From the NCBI RefSeq assembly GCF_000269985.1, contig NC_016109.1, forward strand, positions 1,054,001-1,118,000: a stretch of DNA of 64,000 nucleotides. Direction: 5' to 3'. This DNA comes from Kitasatospora setae KM-6054. GTDB lineage: Bacteria; Actinomycetota; Actinomycetes; Streptomycetales; Streptomycetaceae. Every line of letters begins with the position of its first letter. Positions within the stretch are counted from its first letter, which is position 1. Positions 17,998 through 25,457 of the stretch are shown one piece after another. The translations under genes and the position numbers were made by a program. Below the pieces are notes generated by a model. That model saw only the letters and a program-made list of their open reading frames with translations, was not told where the DNA came from and searched no databases.

Positions 17998-18737
17998 GCG
18001 TGCGCGGTCAGGAAGGCGCGGACGTCGGGGAGGGCGCCGTCGGCGAGCAGGAAGGCGCCGTGGCGGGAGCCGGGGTAGATCTTGAGCTGCTTGACGGGGG
18101 CGACGGCGGTGGCGTGCAGTTGGGTCGCGGTCCGGGGGAAGCGGCCGTCGCCCTCCTCGGCGGCGAAGAAGCTCGGCACGGTGCCGGTCAGGACGGCCTT
18201 CGCCGCGTCGGACTCGCCGGGGTAGCCCTCCGGGGAGCTGAGCGAGACGACCGCCTTGATCGGCAGCGGCGCGCCGGCCGGGTCGGCGGCGGCCTCCAGC
18301 GAGGCGCTGGCGCCCTTGGAGGCGCCGACCAGCGCGACCGAGGTGGCGCCGTGCGACTTGAGCAGCTGGATCGCGGCCTTCACGTCGCCGGGCCCGCCGC
18401 CGCCGGCCATCCAGCCGACCACCGCGTACCCGGCGGCGGTGAACTCGTCGTAGTACGGCTGCCAGTCGCACAGCGAACCGCCGGCCTGCGGGGCGAAGAC
18501 CAGGCCGACGGCGGCCTTCCCGGCGGTGGAGTCGCGGTAGTAGGCGCCGAGATCGGCGCCGGGGGCGGCGAGTCGGAACGCGCCCGCGCTCTGGGCGGGC
18601 GTCAGGCAGCCGTAGGTCTCGGCGGCGGCCGCGCTGCTCGTGGCGGTGGTCGTCTCGGAGCCGTCGGAGCCGCAGCCGGTGGCGGCGAGCAGCAGGGCGG
18701 CGGTCAGCCCGAGCGCGGGCAGGACGGATCGCTTCAT
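17982..18737 (-). CDS. Lipoprotein alpha/beta hydrolase (dienelactone-hydrolase-like)
   Basis: A 251-residue exported protein. Start ATG 18737, seven bases after GGGGGAG. The signal sequence MKRSVLPALGLTAALLLAATGC ends in a lipobox cysteine, so it should be anchored outside. The hydrolase core shows VGLVFAPQAGGSLCDWQPY, the nucleophile elbow VALVGASKGASASL (G-A-S-K-G) and a C-terminal His in IYPGSRHGAFLL. The substrate is unknown. The upstream region has a palindrome like the DasR operator, which would fit control by amino-sugar availability. Confidence 0.8.
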   Translation of the reverse strand: MKRSVLPALGLTAALLLAATGCGSDGSETTTATSSAAAAETYGCLTPAQSAGAFRLAAPGADLGAYYRDSTAGKAAVGLVFAPQAGGSLCDWQPYYDEFTAAGYAVVGWMAGGGGPGDVKAAIQLLKSHGATSVALVGASKGASASLEAAADPAGAPLPIKAVVSLSSPEGYPGESDAAKAVLTGTVPSFFAAEEGDGRFPRTATQLHATAVAPVKQLKIYPGSRHGAFLLADGALPDVRAFLTAHAPAQG

Positions 18738-18827
18738 GGTGGTTCTCCCCCGTACGGCCGGGCGCACGTCTGCGGACGGTCCCGGCGAATGTGAGCGAAA
18801 CGCTAGGCAGCGGGCCGAATAGGCGTC

Positions 18828-18844
18828 AATGGTCTGTACCAAAG
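18828..18844. promoter_or_regulatory. Candidate GntR/DasR-type operator
   Basis: TGGTCTGTACCA at 18830-18841 is an inverted repeat matching 10 of 12 positions of the dre core TGGTCTAGACCA bound by the amino-sugar regulator DasR in streptomycetes. It lies about 90 bp before the start of the lipoprotein hydrolase gene. A second inverted repeat, CATGAC-N3-GTCATG, lies near 18892-18906. Confidence 0.45.
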
Positions 18845-19019
18845 TGTGAGGTTCGGTCACTTACCTTTGCCAGAAGGGCAATTGCCCGACCATGACACTG
18901 TCATGACCCTCACATGACCCGACCGACCGGGCTGTCCATGATGCGGATGCCCCGGTCGGCGGACGGCCCGGCGTGGTCGACTGGACGCGCCCCCCTCCTC
19001 GCACCCCAGGGAGACCGTC

Positions 19020-19373
19020 ATGCTGTTCGCGCTGCCCTCGCTGGACGGACTGGAGTTCGCCCCGGTCTCCCGCCCCGAACAGGGCGAGGTCGACCCGGGC
19101 ACCCGGTTCGCCTACCACGAGGACGAGGGCCTGGTGTGGGCCGACTACCGCGGCGGCGAGGTGGTGCACGGCCACCTGGTCGGCACCCGCACCGGCGACA
19201 CCGTCGACTTCCGGTACGTGCAGCTCAACCGGGCCGGCGAGACCAACTCCGGCCACTGCGTCAGCGTCCTGACCCGCCTCCCGGACGGCCGGCTGCGACT
19301 GGACGAGACCTGGGACTGGGAGTCCCGCCCCGGCTCGGGCACCAGCGCGGTCGAGGAGGTCCTGCCGTCCTGA
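19020..19373 (+). CDS. Conserved small protein of the family often mislabelled N-acetylglutamate synthase
   Basis: A 117-residue soluble protein. Its body (TRFAYHEDEGLVWADYRGGEVVHGHLVGT, then LPDGRLRLDETWDWESRPGSGTSAVEEVLPS) follows a short beta-rich family found in many Gram-positive genomes, where it is frequently annotated as N-acetylglutamate synthase without support. No acetyltransferase motif is visible. Function unknown. It begins a group of two genes read toward the Rpf gene. Confidence 0.7.
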   Translation: MLFALPSLDGLEFAPVSRPEQGEVDPGTRFAYHEDEGLVWADYRGGEVVHGHLVGTRTGDTVDFRYVQLNRAGETNSGHCVSVLTRLPDGRLRLDETWDWESRPGSGTSAVEEVLPS

Positions 19374-19419
19374 CGCCCCCGCCGGGGCGCTGTCGGCGGG
19401 CGCTGTCGGTGGGCGCCGC

Positions 19420-19425
19420 TAGCGT
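19420..19425 (+). promoter_or_regulatory. -10 element of a probable leaderless promoter
   Basis: TAGCGT lies seven bases before the ATG at 19433, with no ribosome site between. Confidence 0.5.
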
Positions 19426-19432
19426 CCGTGCC

Positions 19433-19792
19433 ATGACTGCTGATCGTGAGACCTTCGACCCGCTGGTGCTGATCGAGTACGACCACCGGCCGGGTTCGTA
19501 CGGCCTGCTGCTGACGGACGACCGGATGGTCGAGGTCGACGAGGCGTTCGAGGCGGCCGGGCAGCAGAACGGCGGCTACGGCTGGGAGGCGGTGGCGCGC
19601 TCCGCCGTCCGCACCCGGGCGCCGCACCTGGAGGGCCGGTTCCGGTACGACCCGGAGGCCGGCATGTTCGTCGCGTACGGGGACGACGGGGCGGCGCTGC
19701 GCGAGCTCGGGGCGCTGCTGGCGGAGGCGTTCCGCGACCGGGCGGCGCTGCGCGGGCTGCTCGACGCCGCCGACCCCGACTGGTTCGACTGA
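19433..19792 (+). CDS. Imm51-family immunity-like protein
   Basis: A 119-residue soluble acidic protein. The order of motifs PLVLIEYDHRPGSYGLLLTD, RMVEVDEAFEAAG, NGGYGWEAVARSAV and FRYDPEAGMFVAYGDD corresponds to the Imm51 family, whose members are predicted immunity proteins for polymorphic toxins. No toxin or secretion gene is next to it, so it is an orphan or has a house-keeping role. It ends in front of a strong bidirectional terminator. Confidence 0.7.
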   Translation: MTADRETFDPLVLIEYDHRPGSYGLLLTDDRMVEVDEAFEAAGQQNGGYGWEAVARSAVRTRAPHLEGRFRYDPEAGMFVAYGDDGAALRELGALLAEAFRDRAALRGLLDAADPDWFD

Positions 19793-19844
19793 CCGCACCC
19801 CTCACTGGTCGCACCTCCGGCGGCCACGCCGCTGACGTGCGAGA

Positions 19845-19891
19845 ACGCCGGACGGCCGCCCCTCCCGACATGAGGGGCGGCCGTCCGGCGT
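19845..19891. terminator. Strong bidirectional terminator hairpin
   Basis: Arms ACGCCGGACGGCCGCCCCTC (19845-19864) and its exact complement (19872-19891) flank a 7-base loop. The 20-bp perfect stem lies between convergent Imm51 and Rpf genes. Confidence 0.9.
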
Positions 19892-19932
19892 CGTGCGTGC
19901 GGTCCGGTCCTACCGGAGCCTGATCAGGCCGA

Positions 19933-20712
19933 TCAGACGGAGAGGACCTGGCCCGGGTAGATGACATCGGCGGAGGCGCCGATGGTCTGGGCGTTGGCGC
20001 TGTACAGCGCGTCCACCGAGGTGCCGTTGGCGGCCGCGATGGCGCTCAGGGTGTCACCGGACTTGACGGTGTAGCTGCCGCCACCGGCGTTGGTGGTGGT
20101 GCTCTTCTTCCAGGACTGGCGGCCCTGGTCGGCGGAGGCGGAGGCGGAGCTGTCGGTGTTGGTGGAGGCGGAGTCGGTCTGGGTGGTGGCCGACTTCGCG
20201 GACTTGGTGCTGCTGCTGGTGTTGCCGGAGGTCGCGTTGCTGCTGTTCGTGCTGCTCGCGGCGGTGGAGCTGCTGGAGGTGTCGACCTTGGCGGCCGCGC
20301 CGCCCTGGGTCAGACCCGCCTGCACGGAGCAGACCGGCCAGGCGCCCGGGCCCTGGGACGCCAGGACCTTCTCGGCGATCTCGATCTGCTGCGCCTTGGT
20401 GGCCTGGTTGGCCTGCGGGGCGTAGGCGGTGCCGCCGAAGGCGGCCCAGGTGGAGGAGGTGAACTGCAGGCCGCCGTAGAAGCCGTTGCCGCTGTTGATC
20501 GACCAGTTGCCGGTCGACTCGCACTGGGCGACCTTGTCCCAGGTGGACACGTCCGCGGCCGAGGCCGAGGTCGCCGTCACGAGGCCGGCCACCGGGAGAA
20601 CGGCCACCGCGGTGCCCGCGACGATGGCGCCACGGACGCGGTTGCGCTTCCGGTTGCCCTGGTCGGCGGTGGTGGCGGTCTTGGTGGCGGCAGTCTCGTT
20701 ACGGAAGATCAT
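19933..20712 (-). CDS. rpfA: Resuscitation-promoting factor with LysM domain
   Basis: A 259-residue secreted protein. A basic lead and hydrophobic segment end near ATSASA, an export signal. The Rpf transglycosylase domain follows: DVSTWDKVAQCESTGNWSINSGNGFYGGLQF with the catalytic Glu in QCESTG and a paired cysteine in AWPVCSVQAGL. A Ser/Thr-rich linker leads to a C-terminal LysM peptidoglycan-binding domain (YTVKSGDTLSAIAAANGTSVDALYSAN). It should cleave peptidoglycan glycan strands during spore germination and outgrowth. ATG 20712 has an AAAGGA ribosome site. The long leader upstream looks like a c-di-AMP riboswitch, as known for rpfA of Streptomyces coelicolor. Confidence 0.93.
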   Translation of the reverse strand: MIFRNETAATKTATTADQGNRKRNRVRGAIVAGTAVAVLPVAGLVTATSASAADVSTWDKVAQCESTGNWSINSGNGFYGGLQFTSSTWAAFGGTAYAPQANQATKAQQIEIAEKVLASQGPGAWPVCSVQAGLTQGGAAAKVDTSSSSTAASSTNSSNATSGNTSSSTKSAKSATTQTDSASTNTDSSASASADQGRQSWKKSTTTNAGGGSYTVKSGDTLSAIAAANGTSVDALYSANAQTIGASADVIYPGQVLSV

Positions 20713-20744
20713 GCGATTCCTTTCGGATGCCCCGGGCAGGCAAG

Positions 20745-20905
20745 GCGGAACCAGGGGCCCGGAAGGGCCTTCGGTCTCTCGCGCTTGTGGATCGGACGGG
20801 GCGGTCGATGTCCGACCCGCTCTCCGTCGCGGTCACCCTGCCCGTCGGGCGGCTGGTCTGCCGCACCGGGGCGTTGGTTTCGGGTGATCCCGGGTAGTGC
20901 GCCCT
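20745..20905 (-). ncRNA. Candidate c-di-AMP (ydaO-type) riboswitch before rpfA
   Basis: Read on the minus strand the leader contains GAAACCAACGCCCCGG, AGGGTGACC and GACCGAAGGCCC in the order expected for conserved blocks of the ydaO element (GAACCA, GGGTGAAYC, CCGAAGCCC). ydaO elements before rpfA genes in streptomycetes are established. A covariance-model search would settle the exact ends; those given are approximate. Confidence 0.6.
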
Positions 20906-20910
20906 GCACT

Positions 20911-20925
20911 GGTTACGAAGTTACG
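20911..20925. repeat. Direct repeat GTTACG with 8-bp period upstream of rpfA
   Basis: GGTTACGAAGTTACG holds two GTTACG copies 8 bp apart, just upstream of the riboswitch candidate, in the likely promoter region of rpfA. Tandem GT-AC half-sites of this kind are bound by MtrA-type regulators; this assignment is tentative. Confidence 0.4.
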
Positions 20926-21226
20926 GGCGATCCGACGGAACTCCAAGCATTCCAAGGTTTATCCAGGTCAGAGGCTGGTTACCGCCGGTACAACGGCCTC
21001 CGGCGGGCGGACGGACCGCGATTTCCCGGGCCCGGCCGCCGGCCGCTGTGACCGGCCTCACCGGTTTTGACCGCCCCCGGCCGGGGAAGCGCGCACCCTC
21101 CGTGGCCCCCCGTTGACCGCGCGCCGACTGTCCAGCGATCCGGCTATGGGACGGGCCACAGCGGCCACCCACCGTGCACCGCGCCGTCACCCGCCGTGGC
21201 CGAACCAGCCCTCCGGGGAGGCCCGT
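20926..21226. other. Intergenic region between map and rpfA
   Basis: About 300 bp with no convincing gene. It must contain the rpfA promoter. Only a short weak hairpin (CCTCC/GGAGG near 21209-21221) follows the map stop codon. Confidence 0.5.
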
Positions 21227-21994
21227 TCAGGAGAGGGTGGTGAGCACCCGCGGCCCGTCCTCGGTGATCGCGACCGTGTGCTCGGAGTGCGCGCCGCGCG
21301 AGCCGTCCGCCGAGCGCAGCGTCCAGCCGTCGGCGTCGACCCGGAGCTTCGCCGAGCCCGCGCACCACCACGGCTCCAGCGCCAGGGTCAGCCCGGGGCG
21401 CAGTTCGAGGCCGCGCCCGGGGCGGCCGAGGTTCGCGACGTGTGGCTCCTCGTGCATGGTGCGGCCCAGGCCGTGGCCGCCGAAGTCGCCGTTGATCCGG
21501 TAGCCCGCGCCCTGGCCGACCTCGGCGATGGCCGCCGAGATGTCGCCGATCCGGTTGCCGGGGACGGCGGCGGCGATCGCCGCGTCCAGCGCGGTCCGGG
21601 TCGACTCGGCGAGCCGGACGTCCCGCTCGTCCGGGGTGCCGACGATGACGGTGACCGCCGAGTCGGCCACCCAGCCGTCGATCGACACCGCGAAGTCCAG
21701 GCTCAGCACGTCCCCGTCCCGCAGGACATAGGGGTGCGGCTGCCCGTGCAGCACCGCGTCGTTCACCGACAGGCAGATCACGTTCCGGAACGGGCCGCGG
21801 CCGAAGGACGGCTCGTAGTCCCAGTAGCAGGACTCGGCACCGCGGTCGGCCACCAGCTTCCGGGCCCGCAGCTCCAGGTCCATCACGTCCCGCCCGACCT
21901 CGGCGAGCGCCGACAGCTCGGCCAGCGTCTGGGCGACGAACCGGCCGGTGACGGCCATCTTCTCGATCGCCTGCGGGGTCTTCAGCTCGATCAC
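21227..21994 (-). CDS. map: Type I methionine aminopeptidase
   Basis: A 255-residue enzyme that removes the initiator methionine from new proteins. Metal ligands and neighbours are visible: LDFAVSIDGWVADSAVT (two Asp), GHGLGRTMHEEP (His), LALEPWW (Glu) and HSEHTVAITEDGP (Glu). Start GTG 21994 (VIELKTPQAIEKMAVTGR) has GGGAG upstream. Actinobacteria usually carry more than one map gene; this one stands alone, not next to secY/adk, so it is probably an accessory copy. Two identical palindromic operators sit just upstream, which is unusual for a house-keeping peptidase. Confidence 0.93.
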   Translation of the reverse strand: MIELKTPQAIEKMAVTGRFVAQTLAELSALAEVGRDVMDLELRARKLVADRGAESCYWDYEPSFGRGPFRNVICLSVNDAVLHGQPHPYVLRDGDVLSLDFAVSIDGWVADSAVTVIVGTPDERDVRLAESTRTALDAAIAAAVPGNRIGDISAAIAEVGQGAGYRINGDFGGHGLGRTMHEEPHVANLGRPGRGLELRPGLTLALEPWWCAGSAKLRVDADGWTLRSADGSRGAHSEHTVAITEDGPRVLTTLS

Positions 21995-22044
21995 GGCACA
22001 GCTCCCTGCCCGGCGGCCGCCCGGCCGCCCGGTCGTGAGGACAG

Positions 22045-22062
22045 CCGGTATTCAAATACCGG
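22045..22062. promoter_or_regulatory. Operator copy 1 upstream of map
   Basis: CCGGTATTCAAATACCGG has 8-bp arms around a central CA. It is one of two copies in the map promoter region. Confidence 0.75.
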
Positions 22063-22090
22063 CGATGGACAGCGACACGCTAGCAGCATT

Positions 22091-22107
22091 CCGGTATTCA
22101 AATACCG
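22091..22107. promoter_or_regulatory. Operator copy 2 upstream of map
   Basis: CCGGTATTCAAATACCG repeats the core of the copy at 22045, 46 bp away. The spacing of a little over four helical turns fits binding of two dimers on one face of the DNA. Confidence 0.75.
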
Positions 22108-22205
22108 CAGCACGGCCGCAGCGGCACCGTGGGAGCACCGCGGCACCGGCCCGGACGATCGCGGGGGCGCCGTCGCGCCCCCCGGCCCCGCCAGGCGGGG
22201 GCGGC

Positions 22206-22775
22206 TCAGCGGGCGGCATCGAGCAGCGCCTGCACGGCGGCCCTCGCCTGGCGGGCCGGGGCGGGGTCGCCGCCGATCGCGGCGGTCACGATGGCGCCCT
22301 CCGCGAGCAGCCGGACCGGCGCCGGGTCGGCGAGGCCGGCGGCCCGGGCCCAGTCGTCGAGCAGGGCGTGGAAGGCGTCCTTGTGCGCCCGCACCTCGGC
22401 GAGCACCGCCGGGGAGGCCGGGCCCAGTTCGCCGAAGGCGTTGATCCAGGCGCAGCCCCGGTAGCCGGGCTCGGCGAACCACTCCCCCAGCCAGTCGAAG
22501 GCGGCCAGCAGTCGGGCCCGGGGCTCCGCCGCCCGTTCGACCGCAGCCGTCAGCCGGGCCCGCCAGCGCAGGTCGCGGCGGCGCAGTACGGCCACCACCA
22601 GGTCGTCCTTCGCCGGGTGCAGGCGGTAGATCCGCTTCAGCGGCAGGCCCGAGGCGGCCCGCACCTCGTCCATGCCGACGGCGCGGAACCCCTTCTCGTA
22701 GAACAGCGCCTCGGCGGCGTCGAGCAGTACCTCGCCGTCCTGGCGGGTCTGGTCCTCGGTGAGCGGGGCGGGCAT
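22206..22775 (-). CDS. TetR-family transcriptional regulator
   Basis: A 189-residue repressor. The N-terminal helix-turn-helix reads GEVLLDAAEALFYEKGFRAVGMDEVRAASGLPLKRIYRLHPAKDDLV and the rest is the helical ligand domain (CAWINAFGELG, then PAVLAEVRAHKDAFHALL). Start chosen at ATG 22775 (MPAPLTEDQTRQ); the longer frame covers the operator region and is not coding. It is divergent from the DUF1348 gene at 22891 with paired palindromes between them, so it probably represses both. Confidence 0.9.
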   Translation of the reverse strand: MPAPLTEDQTRQDGEVLLDAAEALFYEKGFRAVGMDEVRAASGLPLKRIYRLHPAKDDLVVAVLRRRDLRWRARLTAAVERAAEPRARLLAAFDWLGEWFAEPGYRGCAWINAFGELGPASPAVLAEVRAHKDAFHALLDDWARAAGLADPAPVRLLAEGAIVTAAIGGDPAPARQARAAVQALLDAAR

Positions 22776-22804
22776 CGGCGGCTCCGGCGGGCTGGTCCTT
22801 GACG

Positions 22805-22823
22805 TGGAGAACGGTCGTTCCCT
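22805..22823. promoter_or_regulatory. Secondary TetR operator copy
   Basis: TGGAGAACGGTCGTTCCCT is a degenerate copy of the perfect palindrome 38 bp to its right, close to the start of the TetR gene. Confidence 0.65.
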
Positions 22824-22842
22824 AGCGTAGGCCTCACCAGGA

Positions 22843-22862
22843 TGGAGAACGTACGTTCTCCA
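22843..22862. promoter_or_regulatory. Primary TetR operator, perfect 20-bp palindrome
   Basis: TGGAGAACGTACGTTCTCCA is exactly self-complementary and lies between the TetR gene and the DUF1348 gene. Confidence 0.85.
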
Positions 22863-22890
22863 CCATCGCCCGGAGCCGCCGGAGGCCGCC

Positions 22891-23355
22891 ATGTCCGAGG
22901 ACCGCCCGCCCCACCCGCCCTTCACCCGCGCCACCGCGCTGGCCAAGGTCCAGGCCGCCGAGGACGCCTGGAACACCCGCGACCCCGAACGCGTCGCCCT
23001 CGCCTACACACCCGACACGGTCTGGCGCAACCGCGACATCTTCCTCACCGGCCGCGCCGAGGTCACCGCCTTCCTGACCGCGAAGTGGCAGCGCGAGCAC
23101 GAGTACGCCCTGCGCAAGAACCTCTGGGCGTTCGAGGACGACCGGATCGCCGTCCGCTTCCAGTACGAGTGGCACGACGCGGACGGCCAGTGGTGGCGCA
23201 GCCACGGCAACGAGCTGTGGGAGTTCGACGCCCGCGGCCTGATGCGCCGCCGCGAGGCCAGCATCGACGACGTCCGGATCACCGCCGCGGACCGGCGCAT
23301 CCACGGCCCCCGCCCGGCGTCCGAACGCGGCGGCCCCGAACTGCCGCTGCGCTGA
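22891..23355 (+). CDS. NTF2-like protein, DUF1348 family
   Basis: A 154-residue small alpha+beta protein. The sequence [74 protein letters not shown] is typical of DUF1348, a branch of the SnoaL/NTF2-like fold with a conical ligand pocket. No precise reaction is known for the family. It is the likely target of the divergent TetR regulator. Confidence 0.88.
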   Translation: MSEDRPPHPPFTRATALAKVQAAEDAWNTRDPERVALAYTPDTVWRNRDIFLTGRAEVTAFLTAKWQREHEYALRKNLWAFEDDRIAVRFQYEWHDADGQWWRSHGNELWEFDARGLMRRREASIDDVRITAADRRIHGPRPASERGGPELPLR

Positions 23356-23462
23356 GCCGGGCCCGGCCGGAGGCCCGGCGGCCGGGGCGCCCCCGGAGGT
23401 GCGGGCGCGCAGCACCGGCACCGCCCCACCGCCACCGCACCGGCCGCCCCGACCGGACCCGG

Positions 23463-23468
23463 TAGCGT
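23463..23468 (+). promoter_or_regulatory. -10 element of a probable leaderless promoter
   Basis: TAGCGT ends six bases before the ATG at 23475; there is no ribosome site. Confidence 0.5.
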
Positions 23469-23474
23469 GTCCGC

Positions 23475-23738
23475 ATGGTGCGAGTCCCCCTGACCCCCGA
23501 GCAGATCGAGGCCGGCCGCCGCCTGGGCACGCTGTTCCGCGAGACCCGGGCCGGCCGCGACCCCGCCACCGTCGCGCAGAGCGCCGGCATCTCCCCCGAG
23601 ACCCTCCGCAAGATCGAGATGGGCCGTCTCCCCAGCCCCGGCTTCGGCACCGTCGTCGGCCTCTGCGCCGCGCTCGACCTCCCCCTCGACACCGCCGCCC
23701 GCGTCTGGCTCGGCGCGGACGACTCGGCGCTGCTCTGA
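23475..23738 (+). CDS. XRE-family helix-turn-helix protein, 87 aa
   Basis: A single-domain DNA-binding protein. The helix-turn-helix is RLGTLFRETRAGRDPATVAQSAGISPETLRKIEMGRLPSPGFGTVVGLCAALDLPLDTAARVW. There is no sensor domain. It appears to be monocistronic with a leaderless start. Target unknown; the neighbouring PPC protein converges on it and a toxin partner is not evident. Confidence 0.85.
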   Translation: MVRVPLTPEQIEAGRRLGTLFRETRAGRDPATVAQSAGISPETLRKIEMGRLPSPGFGTVVGLCAALDLPLDTAARVWLGADDSALL

Positions 23739-23778
23739 GCCTCCGCCTCCAGGCCCCCCAGGTCGCCGGGCCGGTGCC

Positions 23779-24111
23779 TCAGAGCCGCTGGAGGTAGACG
23801 TGCAGCGTGTAGGGGCCGCCGACCTCGGCGGTCTCCAGGTGGCCGGAGAGGGCTCGGCCGCCCTCCAGGCCGCAGGTGACGTGGATGTTCGGGACGCCGT
23901 CGCGGATCTCGCCGTTGCCGGCGACCTCGGCCAGCCGGCCGGCGGTGTGGACCTTCTCCCAGGGGCGGTCGGCGTTCATGGTGGAGACCGTGAAGGAGCG
24001 GGCCGCGCCGACGAGCGAGACCACGGCCGCGTCGGTGATGCCGCGTTCCCCGGCGATCGCCGCCAGGGCCTCGATCGCGTCGCCGTCGTCTCCGAGGATG
24101 ATCAGTTCCAC
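23779..24111 (-). CDS. PPC-domain (DUF296) DNA-binding-like protein
   Basis: A 110-residue protein starting GTG 24111 (VELIILGDDGD) with GGAG seven bases upstream. The PPC/DUF296 pattern is visible: GITDAAVVSLVGAARSFTVSTM, then NIHVTCGLEGGRALSGHLETAEVGGPYTLHVYLQRL. The domain occurs alone in bacteria and fused to AT-hooks in plants; it forms trimers. It is slightly shorter than usual at the N-terminus. Function unknown. Confidence 0.8.
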   Translation of the reverse strand: MELIILGDDGDAIEALAAIAGERGITDAAVVSLVGAARSFTVSTMNADRPWEKVHTAGRLAEVAGNGEIRDGVPNIHVTCGLEGGRALSGHLETAEVGGPYTLHVYLQRL

Positions 24112-24316
24112 CGTCCCGCTCCGTTCCGTCCCCAGCCGATGGGCCCGAAGGGCCGCCCCCGACAGCCTCTCCCGGGGGCGGCGTCGCGCACCAGCGGTTC
24201 GGGGAGTCGCGCTGATCACGCGCGAGCCGCCGGGACACCTTCCGGGTTTCCGCTGCGCGGCCGGGCCCGCTCCGGTAGACCCTTGGTGGGAGCCGGAGTT
24301 GACGAAGGAGCGGTAG

Positions 24317-24658
24317 ATGCGGGCAGGTGCCCGAGGAGTACCGGACGTGCAGGGCGGCGAGCCGTACGACCCGCTGACGGACCGGGAGTTGGCGGCGGCC
24401 CGAGCGGCCCGCGCGAAAGCGGGCGCTCTCGCCGGGGAGTTGCGGACGCTGATGGGCGAACGGCCCTCGATCACCTGGACCGGCGGCGGCGCGGTACGGG
24501 TGTCCGTGCGGGTGCGCGACGGGCGCGGCTGGGAGCGGGCGGCGGCCGTCCTCGCCGTCCTGGCCCGGGGCGACCGGTTCGGGCACCGGAAGGCGCGCGG
24601 CCGGGAGTACCTGTGGGTCGAGATCGGCGGCGCGCCCGTGCCGGACGAGGAGTGGTGA
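24317..24658 (+). CDS. Small conserved protein, paralogue of 48250-48522
   Basis: A 113-residue protein. Start ATG 24317, seven bases after AAGGAG. The second half (VSVRVRDGRGWERAAAVLAVLARGDRFGHR, then REYLWVEIG) matches the protein at 48250 closely in spacing and in the core DRFGHR. No domain is recognised; it is predicted soluble. It converges on the methyltransferase gene with only 20 bp between stops. Confidence 0.75.
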   Translation: MRAGARGVPDVQGGEPYDPLTDRELAAARAARAKAGALAGELRTLMGERPSITWTGGGAVRVSVRVRDGRGWERAAAVLAVLARGDRFGHRKARGREYLWVEIGGAPVPDEEW

Positions 24659-24678
24659 AGCGGCGGGGAGCCGCGCGG

Positions 24679-25389
24679 CTACAGGTGGGCCAGCACCGCG
24701 TAGCGCTCGTCGTGGACCGGTCCGCCCCAGAGGGCCGGCTCGGATGCCAGGGAGTGGACGCGGAGGGTGCGGACGAGGGGGCGGAGGGCGGCGGTGAGGG
24801 TTCCGGCGGGGACGCCACCGGCCCAGGGGAGGCCCTCGGCGCCGGGGGCGTACGGCTCGACCGGGGCGCCGGCCTCGCGCCAGCGGCCCTCGACGAGCAG
24901 CAGCCGGCCGCCGGGGCGCAGGCGGGCGGTCCACTCGCGGAGCGCGGCGACGGGGTCGGGCAGCGTCCAGAGCAGGTGGCGGCAGAGCACCGCGTCGTAG
25001 CGGTCGCCGCCGGTCGGGGGGCGGCTCGCGTCGCCGACCAGGAAGCGACCGGTCAGCCCGGCGGCGGCGAACTTCTCCCGGGCGAGGTCGACCATCGCGG
25101 GGGCGAGGTCGACGCCGGTGACCCGGTGCCCGGCCTCCGCGAGGAGCCGGGCGAGCGAGCCGGTGCCGCAGCCGACGTCGAGCACGTCGAGCCCTGCGGT
25201 CCCCCCGAACCCGTCGCGCCCGTCGCCCCCGTCGCGCCCGTCGAGCCCCGCGCCGGGCAGCCACTCGGCGAGGCGGCGGCGCCAGGCCGCCCGGACGGCG
25301 GGGTCGCGCAGGCCGTGGTCGGGCTCCCGGTCGAAGGCGGGGGCGGCGGCGTTCCAGTAGGCGGCGACGGGGGTGAGCGGCTCGTTCAT
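24679..25389 (-). CDS. Class I SAM-dependent methyltransferase
   Basis: A 236-residue enzyme. Motif I is LDVLDVGCGTGSLARLLAEAGHRVTGVDLAPAMV, followed by FLVGDASRPPTGGDRYDAVLCRHLLWTLPDP and LRPGGRLLLVEG. This is the UbiE/Methyltransf_11 type that methylates small molecules; the acceptor cannot be read. A Gly/Asp-rich insertion (GRDGGDGRDGFGG) precedes motif I. Start ATG 25389 (MNEPLTPVAAYWN) has GGAG upstream. Confidence 0.9.
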   Translation of the reverse strand: MNEPLTPVAAYWNAAAPAFDREPDHGLRDPAVRAAWRRRLAEWLPGAGLDGRDGGDGRDGFGGTAGLDVLDVGCGTGSLARLLAEAGHRVTGVDLAPAMVDLAREKFAAAGLTGRFLVGDASRPPTGGDRYDAVLCRHLLWTLPDPVAALREWTARLRPGGRLLLVEGRWREAGAPVEPYAPGAEGLPWAGGVPAGTLTAALRPLVRTLRVHSLASEPALWGGPVHDERYAVLAHL

Positions 25390-25457
25390 CCGTACACGCT
25401 CCCAGGCGCCACCGACATTCCCCGGAACGGCACGGAGGGCGCGGCAGCGCGGGGAGT

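Noticed and set aside
23475..24111. Toxin-antitoxin pair made of the XRE and PPC genes
   Set aside because: The genes are convergent, the PPC domain is not a toxin and neither has the overlap usual for such pairs.
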